Source: G965216255 sp965216255 (GTDB lineage Bacteria; Bacteroidota; Rhodothermia; Rhodothermales; Bin80). Taken from it: DNA of 64,000 bases. Positions 1 through 7,728 of this stretch are shown here, in pieces. Numbering within the stretch: the first letter of the stretch is position 1; every line of letters begins with the position of its first letter. Where the stretch lies: assembly GCA_965216255.1 (NCBI GenBank), contig OZ244148.1, positions 4,836,001 to 4,900,000 of the forward strand. Direction: 5' to 3'. A program made the translations under genes and the position numbers. The notes under the pieces are model-generated. The model saw nothing but the letters and a program-made list of their open reading frames with translations. It made no database searches and was not told where the DNA came from.

Positions 1-1
1 A

Positions 2-952
2 AGGCATGTAGCCGACAGCGCTAAGTTGGGAGGCAACCTACTCTTGGATCACCTCGCACGAAACGCTTCGGTGTATCTACCTCAGTCGGGTGGGTGGCAA
101 GTTTCAGATCCAGTAGCATGCGCCACACAGCTCCGTGCTTGGATGCGTTCGCGGGGGGCTGTTCAACTGTTCGGGGAGCAATGTGCTGGAAATTCAGATC
201 CTGGGCTGAACCTCAAGAGCTTTGAACACGCTGCTCAAGCCAACAATGCCCGCAAGCTTATTGATCGATATTTTGCCTTGATTGTAGAATACATGGCTCG
301 CAACCTGGTTGGATTTGTGGGTGTCGAGTGGCAGGAAAATGCCGTTGCAATCGTGCACGACCTTAATGTGACAGTTCAACTACGTGGCAACGGCTGGAGG
401 CATTGGTACGGCAGTGACGATTACCAATCAATTGAGACAACAATGAAGGACTGGATCTGCGCATGGGCCCGAACGCTTTGGAATGATTGCGGTTGGGATG
501 TCCCCACCGATGCAATTTGGCGTAGCCCCCATTCGGAAGGTAGACCAAAGCTTGACCCAATATGTCAGGCAGTGGGGCGCAGCCTCGACCCTAATAAGGC
601 GCGAGAAGACGGATTCACCTTTCCATTGTCCAATATCCAGCTTCATCTTCCGAATAAGAAATTGCAACAGCACTTGTGGCATTCAGCATTGCCGATTCGA
701 GTGCCTGGGGCTGTTCCGGAATTTACACGAATTGATCCGCCCATTAGGCTGGGCTTGCGCGACGGAAGGACGTTGATAGTTGAGCGTTTCTTGGACATGG
801 TAACCAAGAACATCAACCGGGCGATTCAACGCGACAGATTCGTAGAATCGCAAGGCAACATCTACGTTCCAATAGCGGCATTGATTTGGGAAAACTGCTT
901 CGAATCTGGAGAGCTCGGGCGCGACTTAGTTACAAAAGCCACTAGAGCTTGA
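2..952 (+). CDS. Unknown protein, first gene of the stator/VWA operon (5' partial)
   Basis: The frame is open to the left edge of the window, so the true start may lie outside; the first start-like codon inside is a TTG at position 26, giving 308 residues. I do not recognise the family. The product appears soluble, with no signal peptide or membrane segment, and is rich in Trp and His in its middle third. It lies on the same strand as the membrane genes downstream and shares their relatively AT-rich composition, so it may be a cytoplasmic component of the same system. It does not resemble ZorC, ZorD, a helicase or an obvious nuclease. It is probably a real gene of unknown function. Confidence 0.6.
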   Translation, partial: RHVADSAKLGGNLLLDHLARNASVYLPQSGGWQVSDPVACATQLRAWMRSRGAVQLFGEQCAGNSDPGLNLKSFEHAAQANNARKLIDRYFALIVEYMARNLVGFVGVEWQENAVAIVHDLNVTVQLRGNGWRHWYGSDDYQSIETTMKDWICAWARTLWNDCGWDVPTDAIWRSPHSEGRPKLDPICQAVGRSLDPNKAREDGFTFPLSNIQLHLPNKKLQQHLWHSALPIRVPGAVPEFTRIDPPIRLGLRDGRTLIVERFLDMVTKNINRAIQRDRFVESQGNIYVPIAALIWENCFESGELGRDLVTKATRA

Positions 953-1058
953 CGTACAAGACCAAGATTACGTATCGGAAATCGAGCTACTTTGTCGGCT
1001 GGGCATTGTTGTTGATGCCCTCTTCCCCTAGTACTGTAGTGGTAGCGGAAAGGACTAC

Positions 1059-1325
1059 TTGGCAAGAATGAACTTCTGGCGGATTGCTCAATATGTCGGT
1101 CACAGCCGTTTCTATGGGGCGGTGCTCTCGTGGATTCCCGGTTGTCTTCGGAAACTCGCCTACTTTGCGATTAATCGGAGCCTGGATCTTCTCAGCTTCC
1201 TGGATCGTGGTGAAGGCATTCCGCGGTCAATGCCTCGTAATCGCCGAATTCAGGTCTTAAAGTATCTGCTGCAGATTGCAGAGAGTATCCCTAGGCTGTC
1301 CAGCGAGCGAGCAAAAACCGAATGA
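1059..1325 (+). CDS. Small unknown protein between operon genes
   Basis: This 88-residue frame begins at TTG, or at ATG three codons later. An AAGGA stretch ends four bases before the TTG, which is close for a ribosome site; the ATG at 1068 has about 13 bases. The N-terminal half is moderately hydrophobic (Trp, Tyr, Leu) and the C-terminal part is basic and helical. No family is recognised. It fills the gap between the unknown first gene and the VWA-like gene, and ends 21 bases before the latter. It could be a short operon member or a decayed end of a longer gene. Confidence 0.35.
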   Translation: MARMNFWRIAQYVGHSRFYGAVLSWIPGCLRKLAYFAINRSLDLLSFLDRGEGIPRSMPRNRRIQVLKYLLQIAESIPRLSSERAKTE

Positions 1326-1346
1326 TCGGTGTCGAACAGATGACTG

Positions 1347-2789
1347 ATGAGCAAAATGCATAATAAAGGAATGCGCAAGCGTCGCCCATTGCCGTGGATA
1401 GCTTTAGTATTGCTCGTACTGGGGATTCTGGTAGCGCTGTACATCTCCGCGTGTGTAGGCAACAACTGCAAGTCGCACAGACTCGACACGTTGTGGACAA
1501 ACGCACATGTTCGGCCGGAGTGGAATGATTCGCCTGCGCCATCCGACGTGATCGTGCCGGATGTGCAGCCCTCACAGGCCCGGATCTATTTGGACTTGTC
1601 CTCTCCGATGGGTGGATACATACCTCCTTATCCGGACAGTGTGTCACTGCTCCGTGAAATAAGCCAAAACATAGAGACGCAACTCCTTGTGCATTATGGT
1701 GGGATCGGGATTTCGCTGCAATGGATTGGTGTTGCTGAAGGCCTACGGCCTCTTGGTGGTCTGCCTCGCTTCAAACGAGATCAGTTTCGCGGAGGCGAGT
1801 CGAACCTAGGTTTGGCGCTGGAGCAGATCGTAAGCGATCTTCAAAGCAGGCGGGCGGACGTTGGCGTGCTGGTTTCGGATCTAATGGCCACGGCTGCTGG
1901 AGGACCTGTTGATTTATTGCCACGTCTTCGTAAATGGCTTTCAGAGGATGTCCGAAGCGGTCAATTTGATTTGGCACTTGTGGGTGCCAAGTTGGACTAT
2001 TGGGGCATCTCCGATGCCTCTTGTAGAGCCGATCCGCCGATGGGCTGCTGGTTCCACGAGACGGACGAAAGATACGTGCCCCTAGATTCAACCGTAAATA
2101 GACCGGTGTACTTCCTCATGTTCGGTAGGCGAATTGAGGGGAGTCAAACATTGACCGCGATGATCGGCGAAATAGACAATGCCATTGATGAGCTATTGCA
2201 GCGTAGTTCAAACAGTAGGCGGGAAAGCGAGAGCGAGATCTTTACGGCGTCAATTGTCGATTTTGAAACCGAGATCGAGTGGCGCCCGGATGATGATCAA
2301 TTTGCTCTCTTTGTTAGCGGGGAGTCCGGGCAATATCAATGCCCTGGAGCAGGGAGACTCCGGTGCCGTGCAGATGGCAAGGTACGTCTCTTGGGCAAGG
2401 TACGTCTCTTGGGCAAGGTACGTCTCTCGGGCAAGTTTCAAGCCGAGCCCGGAGATGGGAGGCGTGGATTTGTGGGTGAGTCAATAAGGTTATTGACGAC
2501 GCCAAGTTCTGTTGGCGCGTCTGAGGCTTTGACGGCCGAAATTGGGCAGTCGGCCCCGTTTCTTGTGACAATCGACTGCTCGATGATCCGAAGAGACAGG
2601 CTTGCGTTCGCCGTAACCCTGGAGGCCAAAGCCAAGATCATTGAAGATCTTGAAAATAGGTGGAATTCTTGGTCGTCCATTCAGGAAAGAGCAGACAAGA
2701 CCTTCAATCTCCTGCCGTTGGTGAACAACTTGCGTAGTCAACATAGTTATCAAATAAAGGCAGATTCTCTCTTTGTTTTCCAGAATTGA
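1347..2789 (+). CDS. Membrane-anchored protein with VWA-like domain
   Basis: This 480-residue protein has a basic N-terminus, then one membrane helix at about residues 15-36, then a large domain predicted to face the periplasm. At about residue 79 it carries DLSSPMGGY, which fits the DxSxS metal site of von Willebrand A domains. About 75-90 residues later a strand reading GVLVSDL follows a TNLGLAL-like helix, again in VWA order. The C-terminal third contains three tandem copies of a six-residue unit (KVRLLG). It sits four bases before the MotA-like gene, so co-translation is likely. Inference: a sensor or structural partner of the stator. The VWA call is by motif order only. Three possible ATG starts lie within 25 bases; the first is used. 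Confidence 0.6.
   Translation: MSKMHNKGMRKRRPLPWIALVLLVLGILVALYISACVGNNCKSHRLDTLWTNAHVRPEWNDSPAPSDVIVPDVQPSQARIYLDLSSPMGGYIPPYPDSVSLLREISQNIETQLLVHYGGIGISLQWIGVAEGLRPLGGLPRFKRDQFRGGESNLGLALEQIVSDLQSRRADVGVLVSDLMATAAGGPVDLLPRLRKWLSEDVRSGQFDLALVGAKLDYWGISDASCRADPPMGCWFHETDERYVPLDSTVNRPVYFLMFGRRIEGSQTLTAMIGEIDNAIDELLQRSSNSRRESESEIFTASIVDFETEIEWRPDDDQFALFVSGESGQYQCPGAGRLRCRADGKVRLLGKVRLLGKVRLSGKFQAEPGDGRRGFVGESIRLLTTPSSVGASEALTAEIGQSAPFLVTIDCSMIRRDRLAFAVTLEAKAKIIEDLENRWNSWSSIQERADKTFNLLPLVNNLRSQHSYQIKADSLFVFQN
2379..2432 (+). repeat. 18-bp tandem repeat, three units, inside the VWA-like gene
   Basis: Three consecutive units of AAGGTACGTCTCTTGGGC; the third has one C-for-T change. The unit length is a multiple of three, so each copy adds six residues without shifting the frame. 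Confidence 0.95.
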
Positions 2790-2792
2790 CAA

Positions 2793-4382
2793 ATGGGCAA
2801 CCCATTGAATTGGCTCCCGCCCGTGCTAGTGCTCGGGATACTACTCGGTCTGCAGGCATATTTTTGGCATCAGGCTTGGAAGTCGAGAAAGGAAATTGTC
2901 GTGGGTCACTTCATTTCTTCTGAGGAATGGGTGTGGATTCGTGACGATGTCTTGTCACGATCCAGGCAAGGGCTGTCGCCTGATTGGTTGACCTATGTTG
3001 ATAGATTAGTTCGTCTGACGAGCGGTCCTCTCGAGCGCATCCGGCAGGTTGCAAACGGTGCACTGGTGGCGGGGATGGCCGGTACCATGACAATACTCCT
3101 GCTGGAGTTGCTGCTACTAGACTTGGATATAGAGAATGTTCCGTGGAGTGAAGTAAAGCCCGCCGCAATTTGCGCACTACTATCGAGCTGTGTTGGAATA
3201 GGGAACCACCTGTGGATAGTACTGGGTCTGCTCAAGAGCGGACAACATAACGCGGACGAACTAGTGCGTGAATTTGAAAGGAAAATTGCGCGATTGTGTG
3301 CAGATCATCCCCCGTCCGCAATGTTCGGGGAAGCGGTGCGAAGTGAGTTGGCTGGTGCGTTTCGGGACGCGGTGGAGCGGTTCCCGCAGGCGTTTCAACG
3401 ACTGGACGAAAACGTCGAAAGCCTTGGAGCCATAATCGAACGGCAGACCGGCACAATTGTCGGCGCATCTGAATCCCTGTCCAATAGCGTTGCGGGCCTT
3501 GATGTCATGGCAGTACAGCTAACTGAAGCTTCAATGGTTTCAACCAGGACGGCGGACAACATGCTGAAAGCCGTTCAGTCGCTGGGTGCGGTACCGGACA
3601 ATATTCGGGTGTCCTTGGTGGAAGTCTACGAAGCATGGAAAGGGGAACTAACGCACGCGCAGGATGGCTTTGTGCAGCGAGTTGATAGCATGCTGGACCG
3701 ACAGCGGCATCTAATGGATCGCTTGGTCCAGGAATACGTGAGCCACAGGAACGACGTTGCGCGGTGGCTCGAAATTGAAGCTGCAAGGCACGGCGACATT
3801 GTTAATGGCTTCACTGAGCTAACAACGGCATTAGGAATGTTCCCGTCTGCCTTTGAGTCAATAGTACAGACTGCCGTCGAAGGATTGCAAAGAGAAGCCC
3901 GGAAGAATGCCGGAGTCTTGGCAGAGACCCTTCTGAGTGATAGGAAGGCTCTTAACATAATTGTGGAGGATGGCTATCAGCAGATGCGAAGACATTTCGT
4001 GACCAATACAGAGAGGATCGTGCAGCAGATTTTTGATGAATTGGGAGGCCACATTCGCGATTCAATTTTGGAGCCACTTCGCGAAGTTGGCGATAAGCTT
4101 CAAATGACCGTAAATGAGATGCCGCCTGCAGCGAAAGAATTTGGTCAGAGTTTGAACGAAGCTGCCAATATATTGAAGGGCATGCCCAAGATCCTTATGG
4201 CGACGCATGACGAACTTCACCAAATTGCGCGCTTATCGGAAGAGTCACAGACGGAATTAGCGGCCAAATTATGGGGCTTCCTTGAAGATACCAAGGCCGT
4301 TCATACACAAATGGATCAGACAGTAGAGAAGCTGGTCGGATTTATTCGGCACCTAATACAGCAAACTGCTGGTAGCCCATAA
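2793..4382 (+). CDS. MotA/TolQ/ExbB-like proton channel subunit with long helical tail (ZorA-like)
   Basis: This 529-residue protein has membrane helices at about residues 8-25, 89-109 and 123-146. The second contains GMAGTMT, the counterpart of the GLLGTV motif of ExbB/TolQ/MotA, and the third contains ALLSSCVGIG, the counterpart of the AL-TTA-GL motif. After residue 150 some 380 residues are predicted almost wholly helical, with heptad-like spacing and many Glu, Arg and Gln. That shape, channel plus long cytoplasmic tail, is the known architecture of ZorA in Zorya anti-phage systems; flagellar MotA and ExbB lack such a tail. The MotB-like gene follows after 18 bases and the VWA-like gene precedes by three. 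Expected role: an ion-driven inner-membrane motor pentamer. A non-defence stator is possible. Confidence 0.75.
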   Translation: MGNPLNWLPPVLVLGILLGLQAYFWHQAWKSRKEIVVGHFISSEEWVWIRDDVLSRSRQGLSPDWLTYVDRLVRLTSGPLERIRQVANGALVAGMAGTMTILLLELLLLDLDIENVPWSEVKPAAICALLSSCVGIGNHLWIVLGLLKSGQHNADELVREFERKIARLCADHPPSAMFGEAVRSELAGAFRDAVERFPQAFQRLDENVESLGAIIERQTGTIVGASESLSNSVAGLDVMAVQLTEASMVSTRTADNMLKAVQSLGAVPDNIRVSLVEVYEAWKGELTHAQDGFVQRVDSMLDRQRHLMDRLVQEYVSHRNDVARWLEIEAARHGDIVNGFTELTTALGMFPSAFESIVQTAVEGLQREARKNAGVLAETLLSDRKALNIIVEDGYQQMRRHFVTNTERIVQQIFDELGGHIRDSILEPLREVGDKLQMTVNEMPPAAKEFGQSLNEAANILKGMPKILMATHDELHQIARLSEESQTELAAKLWGFLEDTKAVHTQMDQTVEKLVGFIRHLIQQTAGSP

Positions 4383-4400
4383 AATGTTCCATCGTAGACT

Positions 4401-5006
4401 ATGAGACGGACGCAGACACAAATAACCGTCTGGCCAGCCATTGCGGATCTCATGACCGTTCTTGCCGTGCTTGGTTTAACCGTTGCGGTTATTAGCGGAG
4501 GAAATGGTAACGGGGCTCCTCCAGATTGGAAGGAAAGGATAGACTCATTGCGAACCCAAAATGATTCGCTGAAAACCCAAAATGATTCGCTGAAAACCCA
4601 AAATGATTCGCTGGAAAAGAAAATACTCGATTCCCACCTTTGCGTTAATCCGTGTTTGGGCCTAAAGGGAAACGAAACCATATCGGCTGACGTCATGGTG
4701 GATGTTTGGATGGGTGACGATTATCACGTTCGACGTGTGTGGGACAGTGAGGATCATAAAGTCATCATGGATATTGATGGTATCGCGGGCTTCATGGATG
4801 TCAATTCAACGGCAAAGCAGAGAATGAGCAAGGAGGAATTTTGGAAATTTGGTGACAGAGTGTATCGCGACGGAGAAAATAGGAAAGCGGGGAAATGCAA
4901 GTACTTTGTCAGACTCTTCAATGACGGTCTCGATAAGGCCGACTTCGCATTGCGGAAAGAAGTAGAAGTGGCTCGGCACTTCTACTTTAACAAGGTTACA
5001 TATTAA
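4401..5006 (+). CDS. MotB/ZorB/ExbD-like stator partner with heptad-repeat linker
   Basis: The 201-residue product has a single N-terminal membrane helix (about residues 10-32) with the sequence AIADLMTVLAVLGL. This matches the ADLMT pattern of ZorB/MotB helices, and Asp16 sits where the proton-carrying Asp of MotB lies. Residues about 48-75 are a coiled-coil linker built from three near-exact copies of a seven-residue unit. The remaining periplasmic part (with Cys at about 78, 82 and 166) is not the OmpA-like peptidoglycan-binding domain of MotB and ZorB; none of its NxxLSxxRA features are visible. The replaced C-terminal domain is the main oddity. It pairs with the ExbB/MotA-like gene just upstream and is the last gene of the operon. 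Confidence 0.7.
   Translation: MRRTQTQITVWPAIADLMTVLAVLGLTVAVISGGNGNGAPPDWKERIDSLRTQNDSLKTQNDSLKTQNDSLEKKILDSHLCVNPCLGLKGNETISADVMVDVWMGDDYHVRRVWDSEDHKVIMDIDGIAGFMDVNSTAKQRMSKEEFWKFGDRVYRDGENRKAGKCKYFVRLFNDGLDKADFALRKEVEVARHFYFNKVTY
4551..4613 (+). repeat. 21-bp tandem repeat, three units, coding exact heptads
   Basis: Three units of about AAAACCCAAAATGATTCGCTG; the first differs at two bases. Each unit codes one heptad (KTQNDSL), so copy number sets coiled-coil length in seven-residue steps. Confidence 0.95.
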
Positions 5007-5255
5007 TCAGTGCTTTCCAGAAAACGATTTGAGTGGTCTTTAGGCTTCAAGACTGAATAAATGTCTCCAGTGGAAGGCATGTGCAAGTAACGCTATTACA
5101 GATACTTCCGTATCTCCATGGATGAGCTATCGTAACCCCCAAGTACAGGATCCATAGATCTGTAGTGTCTGCGAATGCCTTGCTATTTTCCGATATTATA
5201 GCCGTGATCACCCCGGTTTGGCCGCTTTCGTCGTAATATTCGACGCTTCATTGCC

Positions 5256-5636
5256 ATGCGTGTAGTTTGCAAATCACAATGTGAACTCGGGCAAGTGCCC
5301 ATCAACCAGATCCAGTTCAATTCCAAGTTAAGAGAGGACGTCCCCAAGGGATGACGCCCCCGCCGTACTCCGTGGACTGCAGCGTCGACATTGCGATCCC
5401 CTCACCCGGGCTGTTTCGAGATCCTGAAGAAGCGGCTGCGGCCAGATGTCAGCTTGGAGCACCGCCGCCCCGGTTTGGATCTGTGGCAGGTCTTTGTCCT
5501 TGGCGTGATCCAAAAAGCCCTGAACTGCGACTTCGTTCGTCTCTTGGACTATGCTGATCATCATGAGAAGGTGCGCCAGATGCTGGGGCACGCAGACTTT
5601 TACGGCAATAAGGCGTATCACCAACAGAGCGTCATC
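5256..5636 (+). pseudogene. ISNCY-family transposase, N-terminal remnant
   Basis: The first segment reads INQIQFNSKLREDVPKG, matching the SIAEIQIDPNSRDDIP region of the other ISNCY remnant near 46 kb. After a stop and frame change it continues as PGLDLWQVFVLGVIQKALNCDF and MLGH, the classic early block of ISNCY transposases. It ends abruptly at the 5' end of a group II intron fragment, just before the QTIIDNV motif would be complete. The 249 bases between the stator operon and this fragment hold nothing I can recognise. Confidence 0.7.
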
Positions 5637-5783
5637 GTGCGCCGTGGAAAGGCGCTTCTTCCTTGTGCGTGCGAATCCCACTCAATATCTGTCGTTCCAA
5701 TTGGTAGCAGCCAAAGCGATTCATGGAGGTAACGATATGGATTGAAGCACTTTGGTAAAAGGATCACATTGGTGATTTCAGCG
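5637..5783 (+). mobile_element. Group II intron, 5' end fragment
   Basis: It starts GTGCGCCGTGGAAAGGCGC and continues with blocks shared with the full intron at 10.9 kb (GTGCGAATCCCAC, GCGATTCATGGAGGTAAC, GAAGCACTTTGGTAAA). It is inserted in the ISNCY transposase remnant on the sense strand and is cut off by an IS66 terminus. No reverse transcriptase part remains here. Confidence 0.75.
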
Positions 5784-5830
5784 GTAAGCGTCCGGTGAAC
5801 CACACCTTGCCTGGGTGAAGGGCTGGTCAG
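5784..5830 (+). repeat. IS66-type terminal sequence (orphan end)
   Basis: These 47 bases begin GTAAGCGTCCGGTGAACC and are the exact reverse complement of 18902-18948, where they form the end of an IS66 remnant. GTAAGCG starts are usual for IS66 ends. Only the end remains here; the next base starts an istB fragment. Confidence 0.8.
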
Positions 5831-6106
5831 GAGATGGAGGTGCTGTTCCTACTCTTGTCGCAGCGCTACGAACGGGGCAGCGTTCTACTGACGAGCAATC
5901 TGGCGTTTTCGTAGTGGGAGCGCATCTTCAAGGATCCGATGACCACGGTAGCGGCCATAGACCGGCTGCTACATCACAGCGTGATTTTGGAGCTGAACCT
6001 GCCCAGCTATCGGCTGGAGGTCTCTAAGAGGCGTCACGAGGCCGACCATCAAGCAGAGGCCGCTCCCGCAAGCCTTGCCGTCCTGACGCCGTCCTCGCGG
6101 TCATAG
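5831..6106 (+). pseudogene. IS21-family IstB helper ATPase, C-terminal fragment
   Basis: The frame reads LFLLLSQRYERGSVLLTSNLAF, stop, WERIFKDPMTTVAAIDRLLHH and LPSYRLEVSK, the well-known C-terminal part of IstB. A TAG at 5912-5914 replaces the usual Gln codon. The ATP-binding N-terminal part is missing. The roughly 250 bases that follow, up to 6353, show no gene I can support. Confidence 0.8.
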
Positions 6107-6353
6107 CTACTCCTGACCCGCCATAGGCTCCACGACAGACGCGGTCCTGCCACATGCCGCGTGCAGACCGCTGACCTGTTCGGCGGGCGGGAGGAACTCA
6201 TGCAGTCCCGGCCTTACGCGAACGCAGCCGTTTCCAGGGGCCATGCGTCCGTCCGGTCGTTACCCGTGCCGGCCGGGTGAAGAAACTGAACTCGGCCTTC
6301 CTTCTTAACCACAATGTAATTGTCGTCGATGCCCATTACTATTGACGTTGATC

Positions 6354-6677
6354 AGCCGGGCGTATGCTGCAGCGAAACTTTCCCGGCAGGCGGCGCGGTC
6401 CTAACTGGAGGCCAGGTTGCGAGTGCCGGGCCCGGAGGAGTTGGCGTGCATGGAGGCAGAGGCGCGTGCGCGGTCGGAACGAATCGCGCATCTGGAGGAT
6501 CGGCTGGGCAGGCTGCCGGACGAGGAGGCTCTGCTGCGCCGCACGGCAGAGCAGGCCTCTAGGCTTTCGCCAGAGAGGATGGATCGGCTGACGCGGGCGC
6601 CGGGCCGGGAGGCTTCTTTCGGGCTGAGGCGGGAGGTCGGACGGCTGCTGGAGCGCGATCGGGGCCTGGAGCGGTAG
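6354..6677 (+). pseudogene. Relaxase/BID-like C-terminal fragment (copy 2)
   Basis: This closely matches the end of the gene at 14.6-15.6 kb, from the AYAAAR region to the final LLERDRGLER and stop. An in-frame TAA stands where the other copy has the Tyr codon TAC (ending SY before LEAR), and a frame slip lies just upstream, so it is a dead fragment. At the position where the other copy has an in-frame TAG this copy has TTG (Leu). The tail is rich in Arg and Glu and predicted helical. Confidence 0.6.
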
Positions 6678-6717
6678 GAGGCTGCAAAAGGGAAATCGGG
6701 TCCGGGGCTTGGGTAAG

Positions 6718-6815
6718 GCAGCAGCCGCTCAGGTCGTGCAAATCGTCTTTGGACGGACAAGTCATGCGACAAAGGCCGCGAGAGCGGCACCTGAAGAGGC
6801 TTGTATCGGGCCATG
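6718..6815 (+). repeat. Conserved ~100-bp intergenic element, copy R1
   Basis: It shares CAGCAGCCGCTCAG, GCAAATCGTC, TGGACG and the following TGCGACAAAGGCCG with R2 (15.6 kb) and, on the other strand, R3 (44.6 kb). In R1 and R2 it follows the relaxase-like tail. Here no lipoprotein gene follows; the AbiE toxin gene comes next instead. Confidence 0.7.
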
Positions 6816-6861
6816 AATGCCTTAGGGTATCCACGTAGAGCCTGGGTACTGACCTGGCTGG

Positions 6862-7728
6862 TCAACAAGCACTGGGCATGCGCCTGATTTTTTCCAGTAT
6901 AAAATTAACGCGTTGGTAGGCGTCTTGACGCATTTGCTCGTATTCATCAGTGCCCGGCTGTAAGTCGTCGTGAAACCTGGCCACGGCGGTCGGACCCTTG
7001 CCATCTGCCGCGTCAAAGGTTCGGGTGAGATGATCCAATGCTTCCTGGACCAGGCCGTGGTTCGCATGTTCAATCAAGGCATCGGCTAATCCCTTCAGAC
7101 CCGCTGGATGATTCTTTAGAAGGAACCAGATGTTATAGGCGTCTTTTGGCTTGTCTCGGTTCTTCAGGGCATTGGCCTTCATGACCAGGAAGGGTACCGG
7201 ACCGGCGACGCGGATTTGTGCGTAGAGTTCGGTACCGTCGGGCAGGTACCCTGTAATGGGTACGCGTTCTACCAGATTCCGATCAAATACCAGGTCGGAC
7301 CCGCGTGCCTTGTGAGCACGGAAATCCTGTATCGGCTGCGATTCTCTATTCTTGCCGGCCAGTCCATACTCTGTGGCAACGAAATCCACCTGTACAACCA
7401 CGGGATCAGGAGTTCCTCCATCGTTCAGCGCCACATCTCGATGGAAGATGAAGGCTCCCTTGCCATCAGGGTAGTAGTAGCCTGATTGTTCAAGGAGCGT
7501 CTGGATCGGGTCACGGGGCGTTTCCTGAATCGCCTGATGATCGATCGCTAGGTCCACATCGATTGAGCCAATGTGCCTGGAATGTGGCATGAGGAGGGGA
7601 GGCACCCAGCCTCCGACTATAGCGGTCTGTTCTTCGTACTTCCCGAGCACCTGCGTGAGCTCGATGAGTACTCTATGGGCCGCCTTCACAGCGCGGCTGC
7701 CGTAGTCATTGGCAGTGTACTGTTTCAT
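6862..7728 (-). CDS. AbiEii/AbiGii-type nucleotidyltransferase toxin (type IV toxin-antitoxin)
   Basis: The product (288 residues from the ATG at 7728) carries AIVGGW near the N-terminus, followed by SIDVDLAID. Together these are the GG-W...S-DxD nucleotidyltransferase signature of the AbiEii (DUF1814) family. Further on LVMKANALKNRDKPKDAY matches the conserved K-AL--R-K-KD block of the same family. AbiEii proteins transfer nucleotides and arrest growth during phage infection. The start is set by an ATGA overlap with the stop of the upstream antitoxin gene, suggesting translational coupling. A longer frame with 11 extra residues exists inside the antitoxin gene. The toxin reads intact while its antitoxin gene is interrupted. 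Confidence 0.8.
   Translation of the reverse strand: MKQYTANDYGSRAVKAAHRVLIELTQVLGKYEEQTAIVGGWVPPLLMPHSRHIGSIDVDLAIDHQAIQETPRDPIQTLLEQSGYYYPDGKGAFIFHRDVALNDGGTPDPVVVQVDFVATEYGLAGKNRESQPIQDFRAHKARGSDLVFDRNLVERVPITGYLPDGTELYAQIRVAGPVPFLVMKANALKNRDKPKDAYNIWFLLKNHPAGLKGLADALIEHANHGLVQEALDHLTRTFDAADGKGPTAVARFHDDLQPGTDEYEQMRQDAYQRVNFILEKIRRMPSAC

Noticed and set aside
4551..4613. CRISPR or other spaced repeats
   Set aside because: The repeats are direct, without spacers, and lie in a coding frame. No spaced repeat array was found anywhere in the window.
1..5006. A complete classical Zorya type I/II system
   Set aside because: No ZorC, ZorD helicase or ZorE nuclease is visible in the window, and the MotB-like protein lacks the OmpA-like domain.
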